A stretch of DNA of 64,000 bases from Azospirillum lipoferum (GCF_024170005.1 NZ_JALJXJ010000003.1:186001-250000); one strand, 5' to 3'. Counted from the stretch's first letter, positions 30,168-39,963 are shown. Notes: generated by a model not told the origin, from the letters alone. Program-made: numbers and translations.

Positions 30168-30268
30168 AAAAAGGGCCGCGGGCGGACCCGCGGCCTTCAG
30201 TCTAGGGAGGAAACGCCCAAGAAGTGCGTTACGCCAACGTCCACGCCAAGGCGCGACCGTTGCCGCAC
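30168..30268 (-). ncRNA. Small RNA candidate B with anti-Shine-Dalgarno segment (mmgR/suhB-like)
   Basis: Read on the minus strand, about 100 nt hold a 5' domain closed by AGTGCG/CGCACTT, then GGGCGTTTCCTCCCTAG, and a terminator GGCCGCGGG...CCCGCGGCC followed by TTTTT. The order 5' stem, TTTCCTCC, GC-rich terminator is the same as in candidate A at 24884-24961. There is no gene on the same strand directly downstream (N-formylglutamate amidohydrolase is convergent), so this is not a leader. The CUUGGGCGUUUCCUCCCU-type segment is what I associate with the alphaproteobacterial mmgR/suhB family; the assignment needs a covariance search. Confidence 0.7.
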
Positions 30269-30273
30269 TGCAC

Positions 30274-30302
30274 AATATGAGCGCGCCACCTCCCAGCTTC
30301 AA
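30274..30302 (-). promoter_or_regulatory. Promoter of small RNA candidate B
   Basis: On the minus strand TTGAAG-N17-CATATT is a good sigma-70 match and sets the RNA start near 30268. The remaining bases up to otsA (30303-30600) hold no further gene that I can support. Confidence 0.65.
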
Positions 30303-30600
30303 GCCCAAAAAGAATTTCCCATTCATTACATCGCGTTAATCGGGGTAGGAGGTATCACGAACCGGATAGCGCCAGGCAGAATGTGCTGCATCGCAGCATA
30401 ACCATCCGTGGAATGGCCTGCCGCAAAGGACAAAAGGTGCCGGACCTTCGGACCGCTATCTTGAGCGTGACGGCTGTGGCTCGGAACCAAGGCCGCCCTT
30501 GGTCGTTTCGCAGTGGTCCCATACCGGGTGTCCGCCACGTCGGCCCTGCCAGCGCGGACTGCGGAGCGCCCTGCCGGCGGCCAATAAGGAGAAGAAGATC

Positions 30601-32010
30601 GTGAGCAGGCTCGTCGTCGTATCCAACCGGGTCGCCCTGATGGAAGAGGGCAAGCAGGCTGCCGGCGGTCTCGCCGTCGCCATCCTGGCAGCCCTGAAGA
30701 AGACCGGCGGCATCTGGTTCGGGTGGAGCGGGAACGTCGTCGACGGCGACTCGCAGGCGGAGCCGACCCGGACGGACGCCGGCAAGCTGACCTACGCAAC
30801 GCTCGACCTGGGCCGCCGCGACCACGACGAGTATTACAACGGCTTCGCCAACCAGACCTTATGGCCGCTGTTCCACTACCGGCTGGGCCTGATCTCGGTC
30901 AACCGCCGCACGCGCGAGGGCTATTCCCGGGTCAACGCCTATTTCGCCGACAAGCTGGAGCCGCTGCTGCGCCCGGACGACATGGTCTGGGTCCACGACT
31001 ATCACCTGATCCCCTTCGGCGACGAACTGCGCCGCCGCGGCTGTTCGCAGCGCATGGGCTTCTTCCTGCACACGCCCTTCCCGCCACCGGAGTTGCTGAC
31101 CGCCCTGCCCAACCACCGCGACCTGATCCGCGAGCTGTGCGCCTACGATCTGGTCGGCTTCCACACCGCAACGGACATGCGCGGCTTCTGCGACTATATC
31201 CGCACCGAAACCGACGGCACGGTGGAACAGCGCGGCGCCTACGGCACGGCGATGATCCGCGCCTTCGGCCGCACCCTGCTGGCGAAGGTCTTTCCCATCA
31301 GCATCGACACCCCGGCGCTGGAAAGCCTGGCCCGCACCGCCGGCCGCTCGCGCCAGGCCGAACGGCTGCGCGAAAGCCTGGTCGGCCGCCGCCTGATCAT
31401 CGGCGTTGACCGGCTCGACTATTCCAAGGGCCTGCCGCAACGCTTCGCCGCCTTCGAACAGCTTCTGGAAAGCTATCCGGAGCACTGCAACCGCGTCTCC
31501 TTCCTCCAGGTCGCCCCGCCCTCGCGGGAGGATGTGCCGGAATACATCGCCATCCGCCGCGAGCTGTCGGAGATGGCCGGCCGCATCAACGGCCGCTTCG
31601 CCGAATTCGACTGGCAGCCGATCCGCTACCTGAACCGCAGCTTCGGCCAGCGCGTTCTGGCCGGCTTCTACCGGCTGGCCAATGTCGGGCTGGTGACGCC
31701 GCTGCGCGACGGCATGAATCTGGTCGCCAAGGAGTATGTCGCCTGCCAGGACAGCGACAATCCGGGCGTGCTGGTGCTGTCCCAGTTCGCCGGCGCCGCC
31801 CACGAGATGGGCGAGGCGCTGATCGTCAACCCCTTCGACATCGAAGGTGTCGGCGACGCGCTGCAACGGGCGCTGACCATGCCGCTGGGCGAGCGCAAGG
31901 AACGTCACGCCGCCCTGATGCAGACCTTGCGGCGGCACGACATCGGCTGGTGGCGCGAAAGCTATGTAGACGCATTGACCCGGGCACCGTATGACTTTCC
32001 GGTCACCTGA
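30601..32010 (+). CDS. otsA: Alpha,alpha-trehalose-phosphate synthase (UDP-forming)
   Basis: This 469-residue GT20 enzyme makes trehalose-6-phosphate from UDP-glucose and glucose-6-phosphate. It starts at a GTG with AAGGAG upstream, giving the usual N-terminus [11 protein letters not shown]. Family motifs are [36 protein letters not shown] and [13 protein letters not shown]. The next gene, glk, begins 38 bp later on the same strand and supplies glucose-6-phosphate. No otsB phosphatase is present here. Confidence 0.95.
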   Translation: MSRLVVVSNRVALMEEGKQAAGGLAVAILAALKKTGGIWFGWSGNVVDGDSQAEPTRTDAGKLTYATLDLGRRDHDEYYNGFANQTLWPLFHYRLGLISVNRRTREGYSRVNAYFADKLEPLLRPDDMVWVHDYHLIPFGDELRRRGCSQRMGFFLHTPFPPPELLTALPNHRDLIRELCAYDLVGFHTATDMRGFCDYIRTETDGTVEQRGAYGTAMIRAFGRTLLAKVFPISIDTPALESLARTAGRSRQAERLRESLVGRRLIIGVDRLDYSKGLPQRFAAFEQLLESYPEHCNRVSFLQVAPPSREDVPEYIAIRRELSEMAGRINGRFAEFDWQPIRYLNRSFGQRVLAGFYRLANVGLVTPLRDGMNLVAKEYVACQDSDNPGVLVLSQFAGAAHEMGEALIVNPFDIEGVGDALQRALTMPLGERKERHAALMQTLRRHDIGWWRESYVDALTRAPYDFPVT

Positions 32011-32048
32011 GCATCCGCTCGGCCCACCACCACCGCAGACCCGGATCC

Positions 32049-33071
32049 ATGGCCGCCGACCTCTCCCCCGCCATTCCCGGCACCGCCGGTAACGCTGCTC
32101 CCATTGCCGCCCCCATTCTGGTCGCCGACATCGGCGGCACCAATGCCCGCTTCGGCCTGATCGACGGGCGGATCGTGCGCGACACCCGCGTGCTGCGCTG
32201 TGCCGATTATGCCTCGATCGAGGATGCGGCCACCGCCTATCTGGCGGCGGTCGGGCTTGCGGCGGTCGGCACCCCCGGCCGGCCGCGGCGCGGCGCCTTC
32301 GCGGTGGCCGGACCGGTCACCGGTGACCACATCGCCATGACCAATCTGGTCTGGCAGTTCTCCGTCAACCGGGTGCGCGACGCCTTGGGGCTGGACGGGC
32401 TGGTGGTCATCAACGACTTCACCGCCGTCGCCCTGTCGGTACCGCGCCTGGCCGACGAGGACCGGCGCCAGATCGGCGAAGGGGCGCCACAGGCGGGGGC
32501 CGTCGTCGGCGTGCTGGGGCCGGGAAGCGGGCTCGGCGTGTCGGGGCTGGTGCCCGGCGCCAACAACCGCTGGACCGCCCTGTCGGGCGAGGGCGGCCAT
32601 GTCACCATGGCGCCGATCAGCGATCGCGAGAGCGCCGTTCTGGGCCAGTTGCGCAAGAGCTTCGAGCATGTCTCGGCCGAGCGGGTGCTGTCCGGTCCGG
32701 GCCTCGTCAACCTCTACAGCGCACTGACGATCCTGGACGGGCGGGAACCAGCGGCTCTCACCCCTGCGCAGGTGGCCGACAACGCCCTGGCCGGCAGCGA
32801 GCCCCATTGCGTCGAGGCGGTGGAGATGTTCTGCGCCATGCTCGGCACCGTCGCCGGCAACCTCGCTTTGACGCTGGGCGCGCGCGGCGGCGTCTACATC
32901 GCCGGCGGCATCGTGCCGAAGCTGGGCACGCTGTTCACCCACTCCCGCTTCCGCAAGCGCTTCATGGAAAAGGGCCGGATGCGCGACTTCCTGGCGCCGA
33001 TCCCCACCTACGTCATCACCCACGACCTGCCCGCCTTCCTGGGCCTCGCCGAGGCCGCCGGGGCGGAATAA
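32049..33071 (+). CDS. glk: Glucokinase
   Basis: This 340-residue enzyme phosphorylates glucose with ATP. The phosphate-1 motif LVADIGGTNARFGL is near residues 24-37. The motifs NDFTAVALS, VLGPGSGLGVSGLV, LSGEGGHVTMAP and GGIVPKLG are characteristic of the proteobacterial Glk family (PF02685). It is probably in an operon with otsA. A 21-bp perfect hairpin follows 15 bp after the stop. Confidence 0.95.
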   Translation: MAADLSPAIPGTAGNAAPIAAPILVADIGGTNARFGLIDGRIVRDTRVLRCADYASIEDAATAYLAAVGLAAVGTPGRPRRGAFAVAGPVTGDHIAMTNLVWQFSVNRVRDALGLDGLVVINDFTAVALSVPRLADEDRRQIGEGAPQAGAVVGVLGPGSGLGVSGLVPGANNRWTALSGEGGHVTMAPISDRESAVLGQLRKSFEHVSAERVLSGPGLVNLYSALTILDGREPAALTPAQVADNALAGSEPHCVEAVEMFCAMLGTVAGNLALTLGARGGVYIAGGIVPKLGTLFTHSRFRKRFMEKGRMRDFLAPIPTYVITHDLPAFLGLAEAAGAE

Positions 33072-33085
33072 CGCCCGACAGCGGA

Positions 33086-33135
33086 GGAAGCCACCGATGG
33101 GGTGCGGCCAATCGCGCACCCCATCGGTGGCTTCC
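33086..33135. repeat. Perfect 21-bp stem hairpin after glk
   Basis: Left arm 33086-33106 and right arm 33115-33135 are perfectly complementary with the 8-nt loop GCCAATCG. There is no U-tract on either side, so simple intrinsic termination is uncertain. The stem tip GGGGTGCG...CGCACCCC with CCAAT in the loop is shared with a hairpin at 61621-61660. Confidence 0.75.
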
Positions 33136-33219
33136 CCAATTGACCCACTTGCCGCTTGAACCGGCAGGGCGCCCCCCACATGGTTGTTCCTATCCCTTTC
33201 GGATTCGCATCGGAACACC

Positions 33220-33603
33220 ATGCCTGCCGACCTTCGTGTCCGTTTCCTGCACCCGTCGGGCGCCATCGGCCCCGGCAAGATCGCCCTGCTGGAGGCCATT
33301 GACCGCACCGGCTCGATCTCCGCCGCCGCGCGGTCGCTGGACATGACCTTCCGCCGCGCCTGGTTCCTGGTGGAGACGATGAACACCGCTTTCCGCGAGC
33401 CGGTGATCCGCACCAGCGTCGGTGGGCGGGAGGGTGGCGGCGCCGGCCTGACCCCGTTGGGTCAGGAGGTGGTCGCCCGCTACCGTCAGACGCAGGAAGA
33501 GGCGCGCAAGGTCGCCGAACCGCATCTGCGCTGGCTGGACGAGATGCTGAAGGAGGAAGACGCCGGGGAGAAACAGGCCGGGATGGAAACGCCGGCCAGC
33601 TGA
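33220..33603 (+). CDS. ModE-type winged-helix regulator
   Basis: This 127-residue protein is a stand-alone LysR/ModE N-terminal winged helix. The core KIALLEAIDRTGSISAAARS is followed by LDMTFRRAWFLVETMN and a wing GGREGGGAGLTPLG. The molybdate-binding Mop domains of full ModE are absent, as in many alphaproteobacterial short ModE-like proteins. The ATG at 33220 gives the family N-terminus. Its targets are not evident; molybdenum genes are not adjacent, although the molybdoenzyme NapA is 14 kb away. Confidence 0.85.
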   Translation: MPADLRVRFLHPSGAIGPGKIALLEAIDRTGSISAAARSLDMTFRRAWFLVETMNTAFREPVIRTSVGGREGGGAGLTPLGQEVVARYRQTQEEARKVAEPHLRWLDEMLKEEDAGEKQAGMETPAS

Positions 33604-33889
33604 GTCCAGCCTATTTATTGCTCAAGTGACCGGCATCGCTGCCGCAGGTCGCCGTCAGAACTTGCCAAAGCACTGACGTCCGTTTTTTCTTCCATGCGCC
33701 CGGTGCAGCCCAGGGCGACCGGAAGCCCGATGGTGCGGTGCGGCGAGCCGCCTTACATATGGCTCTGTTGCAGCTCGGCGCCAGCGTGACCGAACGGCAA
33801 CAACACATCCTCCGAACTTCCCCGGCATCCGGACGGGCCGCAGCCGCGGCGCCGCACCGCTATGCCTTTGCCCGAGCCGATCCCCCGCC

Positions 33890-34468
33890 ATGCTGTCCCT
33901 TCCCCTGCCCATCACGGCCGCCGACGCCTTCGGTGCGGCCGCCTTCGCCGGTTCGTGCCTGTGGCCGCTGATGAAGAAGCGCCGCGCCCTGCTGGCTGGG
34001 CAGGCCGCCACCAACCTGATGTTCATCACCCACTATGTGCTGCTGGGCGCGCACACCGCAGCCGCACTCTGCCTGCTGGTGGTGGCGCAGGCGCTGGCGG
34101 CATTGCCGGAAGGGCGCAGCCGCTGGCAGACGGCGATCTTCGCAGCGACGGTGCCGGGCATCGCCGCCATCGCGCTGTTCACCTGGTCCGGCCTGCCGTC
34201 GGCGCTGTCCAGCCTGGGCATCACCTTCTCCACGCTGGCCCGCTGGCAGTCGGACGCGGTGCGCATGCGCGTACTCTTGCTGGTGGCCGGCGGTTTCTGG
34301 GTCAGCCACAACATGTTGGTGATGTCGCCCTTCGCCATGGCGTCGGACGCCTTCTGCGCCGTCGCCAACCTGTTGCGCCTGCGCGGCGAACTGCGCAAGG
34401 GTAAGGTTCCGGCAGCGCTGCCCGCTGCCAATGCCAATGCTCTGCCCTCTGGCGCTGCCGCCGCCTGA
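33890..34468 (+). CDS. YgjV-family inner membrane protein
   Basis: This 192-residue protein has about five or six hydrophobic helices and the pattern ITHYVLLGAHTAAALC seen in the YgjV family (PF10688). The C-terminus is a hydrophilic tail rich in Ala. The function is unknown. The 286 bp before it hold nothing that I can identify. Confidence 0.75.
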   Translation: MLSLPLPITAADAFGAAAFAGSCLWPLMKKRRALLAGQAATNLMFITHYVLLGAHTAAALCLLVVAQALAALPEGRSRWQTAIFAATVPGIAAIALFTWSGLPSALSSLGITFSTLARWQSDAVRMRVLLLVAGGFWVSHNMLVMSPFAMASDAFCAVANLLRLRGELRKGKVPAALPAANANALPSGAAAA

Positions 34469-34625
34469 AACGGCTCTGCCGGCCCTATTGACCGAAACGG
34501 GCTAACGCCTCCGGACGGGCTCCCCCTGTCCGGAGGCGATCGAATTGGGCACTGGCGCACCGGCACCGTCGCGCCTAAAAGATGCCTCGTGCATCGCAAC
34601 GGCAGCGACGAAGGACCGCCCATTC

Positions 34626-35204
34626 ATGCTGAAGCGCCTTTACGACTGGACCATGGCCAAGGCCGCGTCGAAGGATTCGACCGCTTGGCTGGCCGGGGTG
34701 TCCTTCGCCGAAAGCTCCTTCTTCCCGCTGCCGCCGGACCTGCTGCTGGTGCCGATGGTCATCGCCAACCGCAAGGCGGCGTGGAAGCTGGCGACGATCT
34801 GCACGCTGGCCTCGGTGGTCGGCGGCATCGCCGGCTACATGATCGGCTATTTCCTGTACGAGACGATCGGCCGCTGGGTGATCGAGTTCTATCACCTGAC
34901 CGACAAGTTCGAGCAGTTGCGCCACACCTTCGTCGAATACGGGGCGGAGATCCTGATCATCAAGGGCATGACGCCCATCCCCTACAAGCTGCTGACCATC
35001 ACCGCCGGCGTGGCGCACCTGCCGCTGTGGGTGTTCATCGGCGCCTCGATCATCTCGCGGTCGATCCGCTTCTATCTGGTGGCGGCACTGCTGTATTTCT
35101 TCGGTCCGCCGATCCGCGCCTTCATCGAAAAGCGGCTGACGCTCGTCACCAGCGTGTTCGCGGTGGCGCTGATCGGCGGCTTCCTGGTGGTGAAGCTGCT
35201 GTAA
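34626..35204 (+). CDS. YqaA-like DedA/SNARE-associated membrane protein
   Basis: This 192-residue membrane protein starts at the ATG at 34626 (GAAGGA upstream). Motifs FAESSFFPLPPDLLLVP and KGMTPIPYKLLTITAG are those of the YqaA branch of the DedA family (PF09335), whose members act as lipid flippases or transporters. Four hydrophobic segments are evident. The gene lies 33 bp before a SpoU methyltransferase on the same strand. Confidence 0.87.
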   Translation: MLKRLYDWTMAKAASKDSTAWLAGVSFAESSFFPLPPDLLLVPMVIANRKAAWKLATICTLASVVGGIAGYMIGYFLYETIGRWVIEFYHLTDKFEQLRHTFVEYGAEILIIKGMTPIPYKLLTITAGVAHLPLWVFIGASIISRSIRFYLVAALLYFFGPPIRAFIEKRLTLVTSVFAVALIGGFLVVKLL

Positions 35205-35237
35205 GCCGCCACCTCCTTCCAGACAGACAGGACCTCC

Positions 35238-36074
35238 ATGCCTCCGCGCGGGCGCCCGCCCCATCCCAGCCGCGCCCGCTCCCGGACCGCCGCCCCCGCC
35301 ACCTCATCCGCCCCGGAACCCACAGAATCGCGCAAGCTGTTCCGCGTCGCCGGGCTGGCCGCCGTCTCCGCCCTGTTCGCCCATGAGCCGGAGCGGGTGG
35401 AGCGCCTGTTCTTCGAAGAGCGGCTGAAGCCGGCGGTGGGCGCCTACTGCAAGGCGATGGCGGGGGCCCGCAAGCCCTACCGCATGGTGGAAGCCGACGA
35501 GTTGGCCAAGGTCGCCGGCACTGTGCTGCATGGCGGGGTGGTGGCGCTGATGGCGCCGCGGACGCTGCCGCTGTTCGACACCGAGGTCGCGCGCCGGGCG
35601 GCAGAGCCGCTGCTGATCCTGGACGGCGTCGGCAACCCGCACAATCTGGGCGCCATCCTGCGTACCGCCGCCTTCTTCGGCCTGCCCCGCGTCCTGGTCT
35701 CCGACCATCCCGGCCAAGCCCTGCCGTCGGAGGCCGCCTATCGTGTGGCCGAGGGCGGGTTCGAATGGGTGGCGCTGGAGCGCGCCCCCGCCCTGCCGGC
35801 CGTGCTGAAGCGGCTGCGCGCCAGCCACCGGGTGTTCGGCACGGCGCTGGACCAGAGCCGGCCGACGGTCGATGCCGGCGCGCTGACGGGATGGCGCGGC
35901 AAGCAAGGTGCCAAGCCGCCGGCGGTCGTGCTGGGCAACGAGGAGGACGGCATCCCGCCGGCCACGCTGGCGGCCTGCGAGGCGGTGCTGACCATCCCCG
36001 GCAGCGGGCGCGTCCAGTCGCTGAACGTCGCTGCCACCGCCGCCATCCTCATCCACGCCCTGGCCGCTGGGTAA
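35238..36074 (+). CDS. TrmH/SpoU-family RNA 2'-O-ribose methyltransferase
   Basis: This 278-residue protein has a low-complexity N-terminus (residues 1-32), a substrate-binding domain, then the SPOUT knot with the family motifs LDGVGNPHNLGAILRTAAFFG, VLGNEEDGIPP and SLNVAATAAILIH. The enzyme methylates a ribose in rRNA or tRNA using S-adenosylmethionine; the exact target (RlmB-like or other) cannot be set from sequence alone. It is convergent with the next gene, 8 bp away. Confidence 0.9.
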   Translation: MPPRGRPPHPSRARSRTAAPATSSAPEPTESRKLFRVAGLAAVSALFAHEPERVERLFFEERLKPAVGAYCKAMAGARKPYRMVEADELAKVAGTVLHGGVVALMAPRTLPLFDTEVARRAAEPLLILDGVGNPHNLGAILRTAAFFGLPRVLVSDHPGQALPSEAAYRVAEGGFEWVALERAPALPAVLKRLRASHRVFGTALDQSRPTVDAGALTGWRGKQGAKPPAVVLGNEEDGIPPATLAACEAVLTIPGSGRVQSLNVAATAAILIHALAAG

Positions 36075-36082
36075 GGCTGCCT

Positions 36083-36544
36083 TCAGCCGAGCGCCGCGAT
36101 CAGCACCACCGCCACCAGGGCGACGGACGCCAGCGGCAGCAGTTCCACGCCATTGCGCGTCCAGCTGGGCGCGGCGCCATGGTGGCCGCCGGCATGACTA
36201 TTCGCGATGTCATCGGCCCAGCCATGACGCGAGGGCACCGCGCCAGGGGCCGACACCGCCGGGGCGGCCGGGCTCGCCATGTCGACGACGCCATCGCCGC
36301 GGCGATAGTCGCCGGTCTGCCGCGCGAGCGCGGGATTCGGACGGCCCTGCATCAGGCGGGAATCGTCCAGTTCGACCTCGACCCCAGCGGCTTCCACCCG
36401 CTCGATCACCGCGGCGGTTTCCTCCGGCGTCATGGTGTCGACGGGCAACACGCCGCCCAGCGCCTCGGCGCTCAGCCGGTTGCCGTTGCGGCGGCCATGG
36501 TCGATCAGGGACTGGATCAGGCGCTCGTCGGTGGTGCTGGCCAT
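36083..36544 (-). CDS. Sigma-70 region 1.1-like domain protein with C-terminal membrane anchor
   Basis: This is a 153-residue protein. Residues 5-58 ([46 protein letters not shown]) match the fold pattern of region 1.1 of primary sigma factors, the autoinhibitory domain that blocks DNA binding by free RpoD. No other sigma region follows. A flexible linker (60-130) with a His cluster leads to one hydrophobic helix at 132-152, ending the protein, so it looks tail-anchored with region 1.1 in the cytosol. I know no named family with this layout. The function is unknown. Confidence 0.75.
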   Translation of the reverse strand: MASTTDERLIQSLIDHGRRNGNRLSAEALGGVLPVDTMTPEETAAVIERVEAAGVEVELDDSRLMQGRPNPALARQTGDYRRGDGVVDMASPAAPAVSAPGAVPSRHGWADDIANSHAGGHHGAAPSWTRNGVELLPLASVALVAVVLIAALG

Positions 36545-36710
36545 GAAGGCTCTCCTTTTTAAAGTTCCCAGCAGGTCACAAGCTCAAACGCGCGGAGCCG
36601 CCCGAAGGTTCACCGGCGCCTCGACTCCCCCTGTGCCATCTTGCCGCGGCCCGGCCGCCACCCGACATAAGAGGTCCCTCCAACGGATCGTCATGATGGG
36701 AGACCCGACC

Positions 36711-37352
36711 ATGCTGGGGCATTTTCTGCGCAAGCCGGCGACGCTGCCGACGCCGGAGGAGGCGCTGCCCGGCCGCAGCCAACCCGTTCCGGTTCCCGAC
36801 CAGCACCATGTCAACGGCCATCGCCTGACCGGCCCCTATCCGCCGGGGCTGGAGGTCATCGACCTCGGGCTCGGCTGCTTCTGGGGGGCGGAGCGCAAGT
36901 TCTGGCAGGTTCCCGGCGTCTGGGTGACCGCCGTCGGCTATCAGGGCGGCCATACCCCGAACCCGACCTATGAAGAGGTCTGCTCCGGCCGCACCGGCCA
37001 TACGGAGGCGGTGCGTGTCGTCTACGACCCGGCGATGGTGAAGGTCGAGGATCTGCTGCGCGTCTTCTGGGAATCGCACGACCCGACCCAGGGCATGCGC
37101 CAGGGCAACGACGTCGGTACCCAGTACCGCTCCGCCGTCTACACCCACGGCCCCGCCCAGCAGGCGGCGGCGGAGGCGACGCTGGCGGCCTATCAGGAGC
37201 GGCTGGCCCAGGCCGGTTATGGCCCGATCACCACCGAGATCCGCGAGGCTCCGCCCTTCTACTTCGCCGAAGGCTATCACCAGCAGTATCTCGCCAAGAA
37301 TCCCAACGGCTATTGCGGCCTGGGAGGCACCGGCGTGACCTGTGCCGCATGA
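36711..37352 (+). CDS. msrA: Peptide-methionine (S)-S-oxide reductase MsrA
   Basis: This 213-residue enzyme reduces methionine-S-sulfoxide in proteins. The catalytic motif [12 protein letters not shown] is at about residues 60-71, followed by [18 protein letters not shown] and QYRSAVY. The C-terminal [12 protein letters not shown] carries a resolving cysteine. The ATG at 36711 is chosen because GGGAG lies 8 nt upstream; two ATGs at 36693 and 36696 are in frame but have no such site. Confidence 0.95.
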   Translation: MLGHFLRKPATLPTPEEALPGRSQPVPVPDQHHVNGHRLTGPYPPGLEVIDLGLGCFWGAERKFWQVPGVWVTAVGYQGGHTPNPTYEEVCSGRTGHTEAVRVVYDPAMVKVEDLLRVFWESHDPTQGMRQGNDVGTQYRSAVYTHGPAQQAAAEATLAAYQERLAQAGYGPITTEIREAPPFYFAEGYHQQYLAKNPNGYCGLGGTGVTCAA

Positions 37353-37505
37353 TGAAGTGCCGGTAAACACAGCGGTACGGCCCCCTTGCCGGGCTTGGCC
37401 CTTGCGGTTGCGCCACACCGGCCCTTGCGGGTATGGTTCGGGCGGCTCTTGAAAGCTCCGGCGGCGTCATTCCGCGGGAGCGCCGCCCGTCCAGCTGCGA
37501 TTGTC

Positions 37506-38039
37506 ATGACCAAGGAAAGAACCGAGCTGGCGACGCCGTATCTCAGCGGCCTGCTCGAATTCTGGCTCACCAAATCCGTCGCCGGCCGTCCGCCGGTCCC
37601 CAGCAGCATCGCCCCGGCCGATTTGCGGCCGTGGAAGGACAACATCGCCGTCTTCGAGGTGATCGGGGAGGAATCCGGCACCTTCGTCTATTCCTATTAC
37701 GGCAAGGCGCTGACCGCCGCCTTCGGCCAGTCGCGCCTGGGCGCCACGCTGGACGACCTGCCGCCGGAACAGCGGGCCTTGCTCCAGCCGGAATACGAGA
37801 CGGTGCGCCGCGAACGGCTGCCCGTCGCCCGTGTCCACACTGCCGTCTTCGGCGGGCGCACCCGCAGCTTCGAACGGCTGGTTCTGCCGATGTCCAGCGA
37901 CGGGGTCAGCATCGACAAGCTGCTGGTCGCCGCCTACGAGATGACGCCGCGCGAACTGGCGGCGCGTCCACCGCTGTCAGGCGGCCATTCCTCCGGTCCA
38001 GTCCCCCTCACCGTTCAGAAGCCCGGAGCCTCGGCATGA
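37506..38039 (+). CDS. PAS_5 domain protein
   Basis: This 177-residue protein matches the PAS_5 pattern (PF07310): LLEFWLTKSVAGRPPVPSSI, IAVFEVIGEESGTFVYSYYG and RLGATLDDLPPE in the first 90 residues, then RSFERLVLPMSSDG. Members are abundant in Rhodospirillales and their ligand is unknown. Its stop overlaps the start of the FtsK-like gene by ATGA, so the two are translationally coupled. No strong ribosome site precedes the start. Confidence 0.8.
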   Translation: MTKERTELATPYLSGLLEFWLTKSVAGRPPVPSSIAPADLRPWKDNIAVFEVIGEESGTFVYSYYGKALTAAFGQSRLGATLDDLPPEQRALLQPEYETVRRERLPVARVHTAVFGGRTRSFERLVLPMSSDGVSIDKLLVAAYEMTPRELAARPPLSGGHSSGPVPLTVQKPGASA

Positions 38040-39946
38040 GCCCGCGTATGCCGCATCTTGCCGCCCCGCCCACCCAGGCGGGCGTGGTGACCGCCGACGA
38101 GTTCAATCTGTGGTGCGCACTGAACGGCCGCCCGTTCAATCTCGTCCCCAACCCGCGCCCCGACGGCCGCGTGATGTGGGATGTCGAGGTTCTGCCCGGC
38201 ACGCCGCGTGCCGGCACCGTCTATTCCACCAACCTGTCGGACGAGGCGCTGGCGGTGGTCGCCGGCTTCGCCTTCCTGTCGGGCGTCGAATGGGCCTATG
38301 AGGCGCGCGACCCGGCGGAGACCGAAGCACCCGCCGCTCCGTGCGAGGCCGCCCCGGCGCCTGAAGCCGCAGCACCCGCCGCCGCCCCGGCCGTGCCCTG
38401 CGCCCCGGCCGCCCCGGTGGAGTATCCCGCGGTCTATTCGCTGCCGACCGTCTCGCTGCTGCAGACCCCGCCGCCGCGCCCGGTGCAGCAGCATGACGAG
38501 TCGGTGCTGGCCCGCAACGCGCGGATGCTGGAAACCGTCCTGAAAAACTTCCGCGTCCGCGGCGAGATCATGGACGTCCGGCCCGGCCCGGTGGTGACGC
38601 TGTACGAGTTCGAGCCGGCACCCGGCACCAAGTCGGCCACCGTCATCAACCTGACTGACGACATCGCCCGCTCGATGAGCGTGGTCACCGCCCGCATCGC
38701 CATCGTCCCCGGCCGCAGCGTCATCGGCGTCGAGCTGCCGAACCCGGTGCGCGAGATGGTCTACCTGCGCGAAAGTTTCGACCACGACGCCTTCCGCAAC
38801 ACCACGGCGCAGCTCGCCATCGCGCTCGGCAAGGACATCAGCGGCGAGCCGGTGGTGGCCGACCTTGCCCGCATGCCGCACCTGCTGGTCGCCGGCACCA
38901 CAGGGTCGGGCAAGTCGGTGGCGATCAACACGATGATCCTGTCGCTGCTCTACCGGCTGCCGCCGGAGCGCTGCCGCTTCATCATGGTCGATCCCAAGAT
39001 GCTGGAGCTGTCGGTCTATGACGGCATCCCGCACCTGCTGACCCCCGTCGTCACCGACCCGAAGAAGGCCGTGGTCGCGCTGCGCTGGGCGGTGCGCGAG
39101 ATGGAAAGCCGCTACGAGGCGATGTCCAAGCTGGGCGTCCGCAACATCGAGGGCTACAACGCCCGCATGGCGGAGATGATCGCCGCCGGCGAGAAGATGC
39201 CGCGCCGCACTCCGGCGCCGGGCGAGCCGGAGAACGTCTTCGACCTGACGCCGCAGGAACCGACGCCGCTGCCCTACATCGTGGTCATCGTCGACGAGAT
39301 GGCCGACCTGATGCTGGTCGCCGGCAAGGAGATCGAGGCGGCGATCCAGCGTCTGGCCCAGATGGCGCGTGCTGCCGGCATCCACCTGATCATGGCGACG
39401 CAGCGCCCGTCGGTCGACGTCATCACCGGCACCATCAAGGCCAACTTCCCGACCCGCATCAGCTTCCAGGTCACCAGCAAGATCGACAGCCGAACCATCC
39501 TCGGCGAAGCCGGGGCGGAGCAGCTGCTGGGGCAGGGCGACATGCTGTACATGCAGGGCGGCGGCCGCATCACCCGCGTCCACGGCCCCTTCGTCTCCGA
39601 TTCGGAGGTCGAGGAGATCGTCCAGTATGTGAAGGCCCAGGGCGCTCCCAACTACGTCACCGCCATCACCGAGGAGGAGGAGGAAGCCGCCGCGGTGGAG
39701 GACGAGGAGGGTGGTTCGGCTGCGACCGGCGACGACCTCTACATGCAGGCCGTCAACCTCGTGGTGCGCGAGGGCAAGGTGTCGGTCAGCTTCATCCAGC
39801 GCCAGCTCCAGATCGGTTACAACCGCGCCGCCCGGCTGGTGGAGAGGATGGAAACCGAGCGCGTGGTCGGCCCCGCCAACCATCAGGGCAAGCGCGAAGT
39901 CCTGCTCTCCCCGTCCGGCCTGTCGGCGAAGCGCGCGGGGGTTTGA
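38036..39946 (+). CDS. Soluble FtsK/SpoIIIE-type DNA translocase
   Basis: This 636-residue protein has the complete FtsK motor. Residues about 155-260 are the alpha domain (RGEIMDVRPGPVVTLYEF), Walker A is GTTGSGKSVAI near 287, Walker B VIVDEMADLM near 417, and the gamma winged helix (LYMQAVNLVVREGKVSVSFI, GYNRAARLVERME) lies near 565-620. The four-helix membrane domain of canonical FtsK is missing. In its place is a soluble segment (residues 1-90) unlike the usual N-terminus, then an Ala/Pro linker. It may be a paralogue of a chromosomal FtsK elsewhere, or the only copy. It is translationally coupled to a PAS_5 protein. Confidence 0.9.
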   Translation: MSPRMPHLAAPPTQAGVVTADEFNLWCALNGRPFNLVPNPRPDGRVMWDVEVLPGTPRAGTVYSTNLSDEALAVVAGFAFLSGVEWAYEARDPAETEAPAAPCEAAPAPEAAAPAAAPAVPCAPAAPVEYPAVYSLPTVSLLQTPPPRPVQQHDESVLARNARMLETVLKNFRVRGEIMDVRPGPVVTLYEFEPAPGTKSATVINLTDDIARSMSVVTARIAIVPGRSVIGVELPNPVREMVYLRESFDHDAFRNTTAQLAIALGKDISGEPVVADLARMPHLLVAGTTGSGKSVAINTMILSLLYRLPPERCRFIMVDPKMLELSVYDGIPHLLTPVVTDPKKAVVALRWAVREMESRYEAMSKLGVRNIEGYNARMAEMIAAGEKMPRRTPAPGEPENVFDLTPQEPTPLPYIVVIVDEMADLMLVAGKEIEAAIQRLAQMARAAGIHLIMATQRPSVDVITGTIKANFPTRISFQVTSKIDSRTILGEAGAEQLLGQGDMLYMQGGGRITRVHGPFVSDSEVEEIVQYVKAQGAPNYVTAITEEEEEAAAVEDEEGGSAATGDDLYMQAVNLVVREGKVSVSFIQRQLQIGYNRAARLVERMETERVVGPANHQGKREVLLSPSGLSAKRAGV

Positions 39947-39963
39947 TCGTTCCTCCATAGGAT

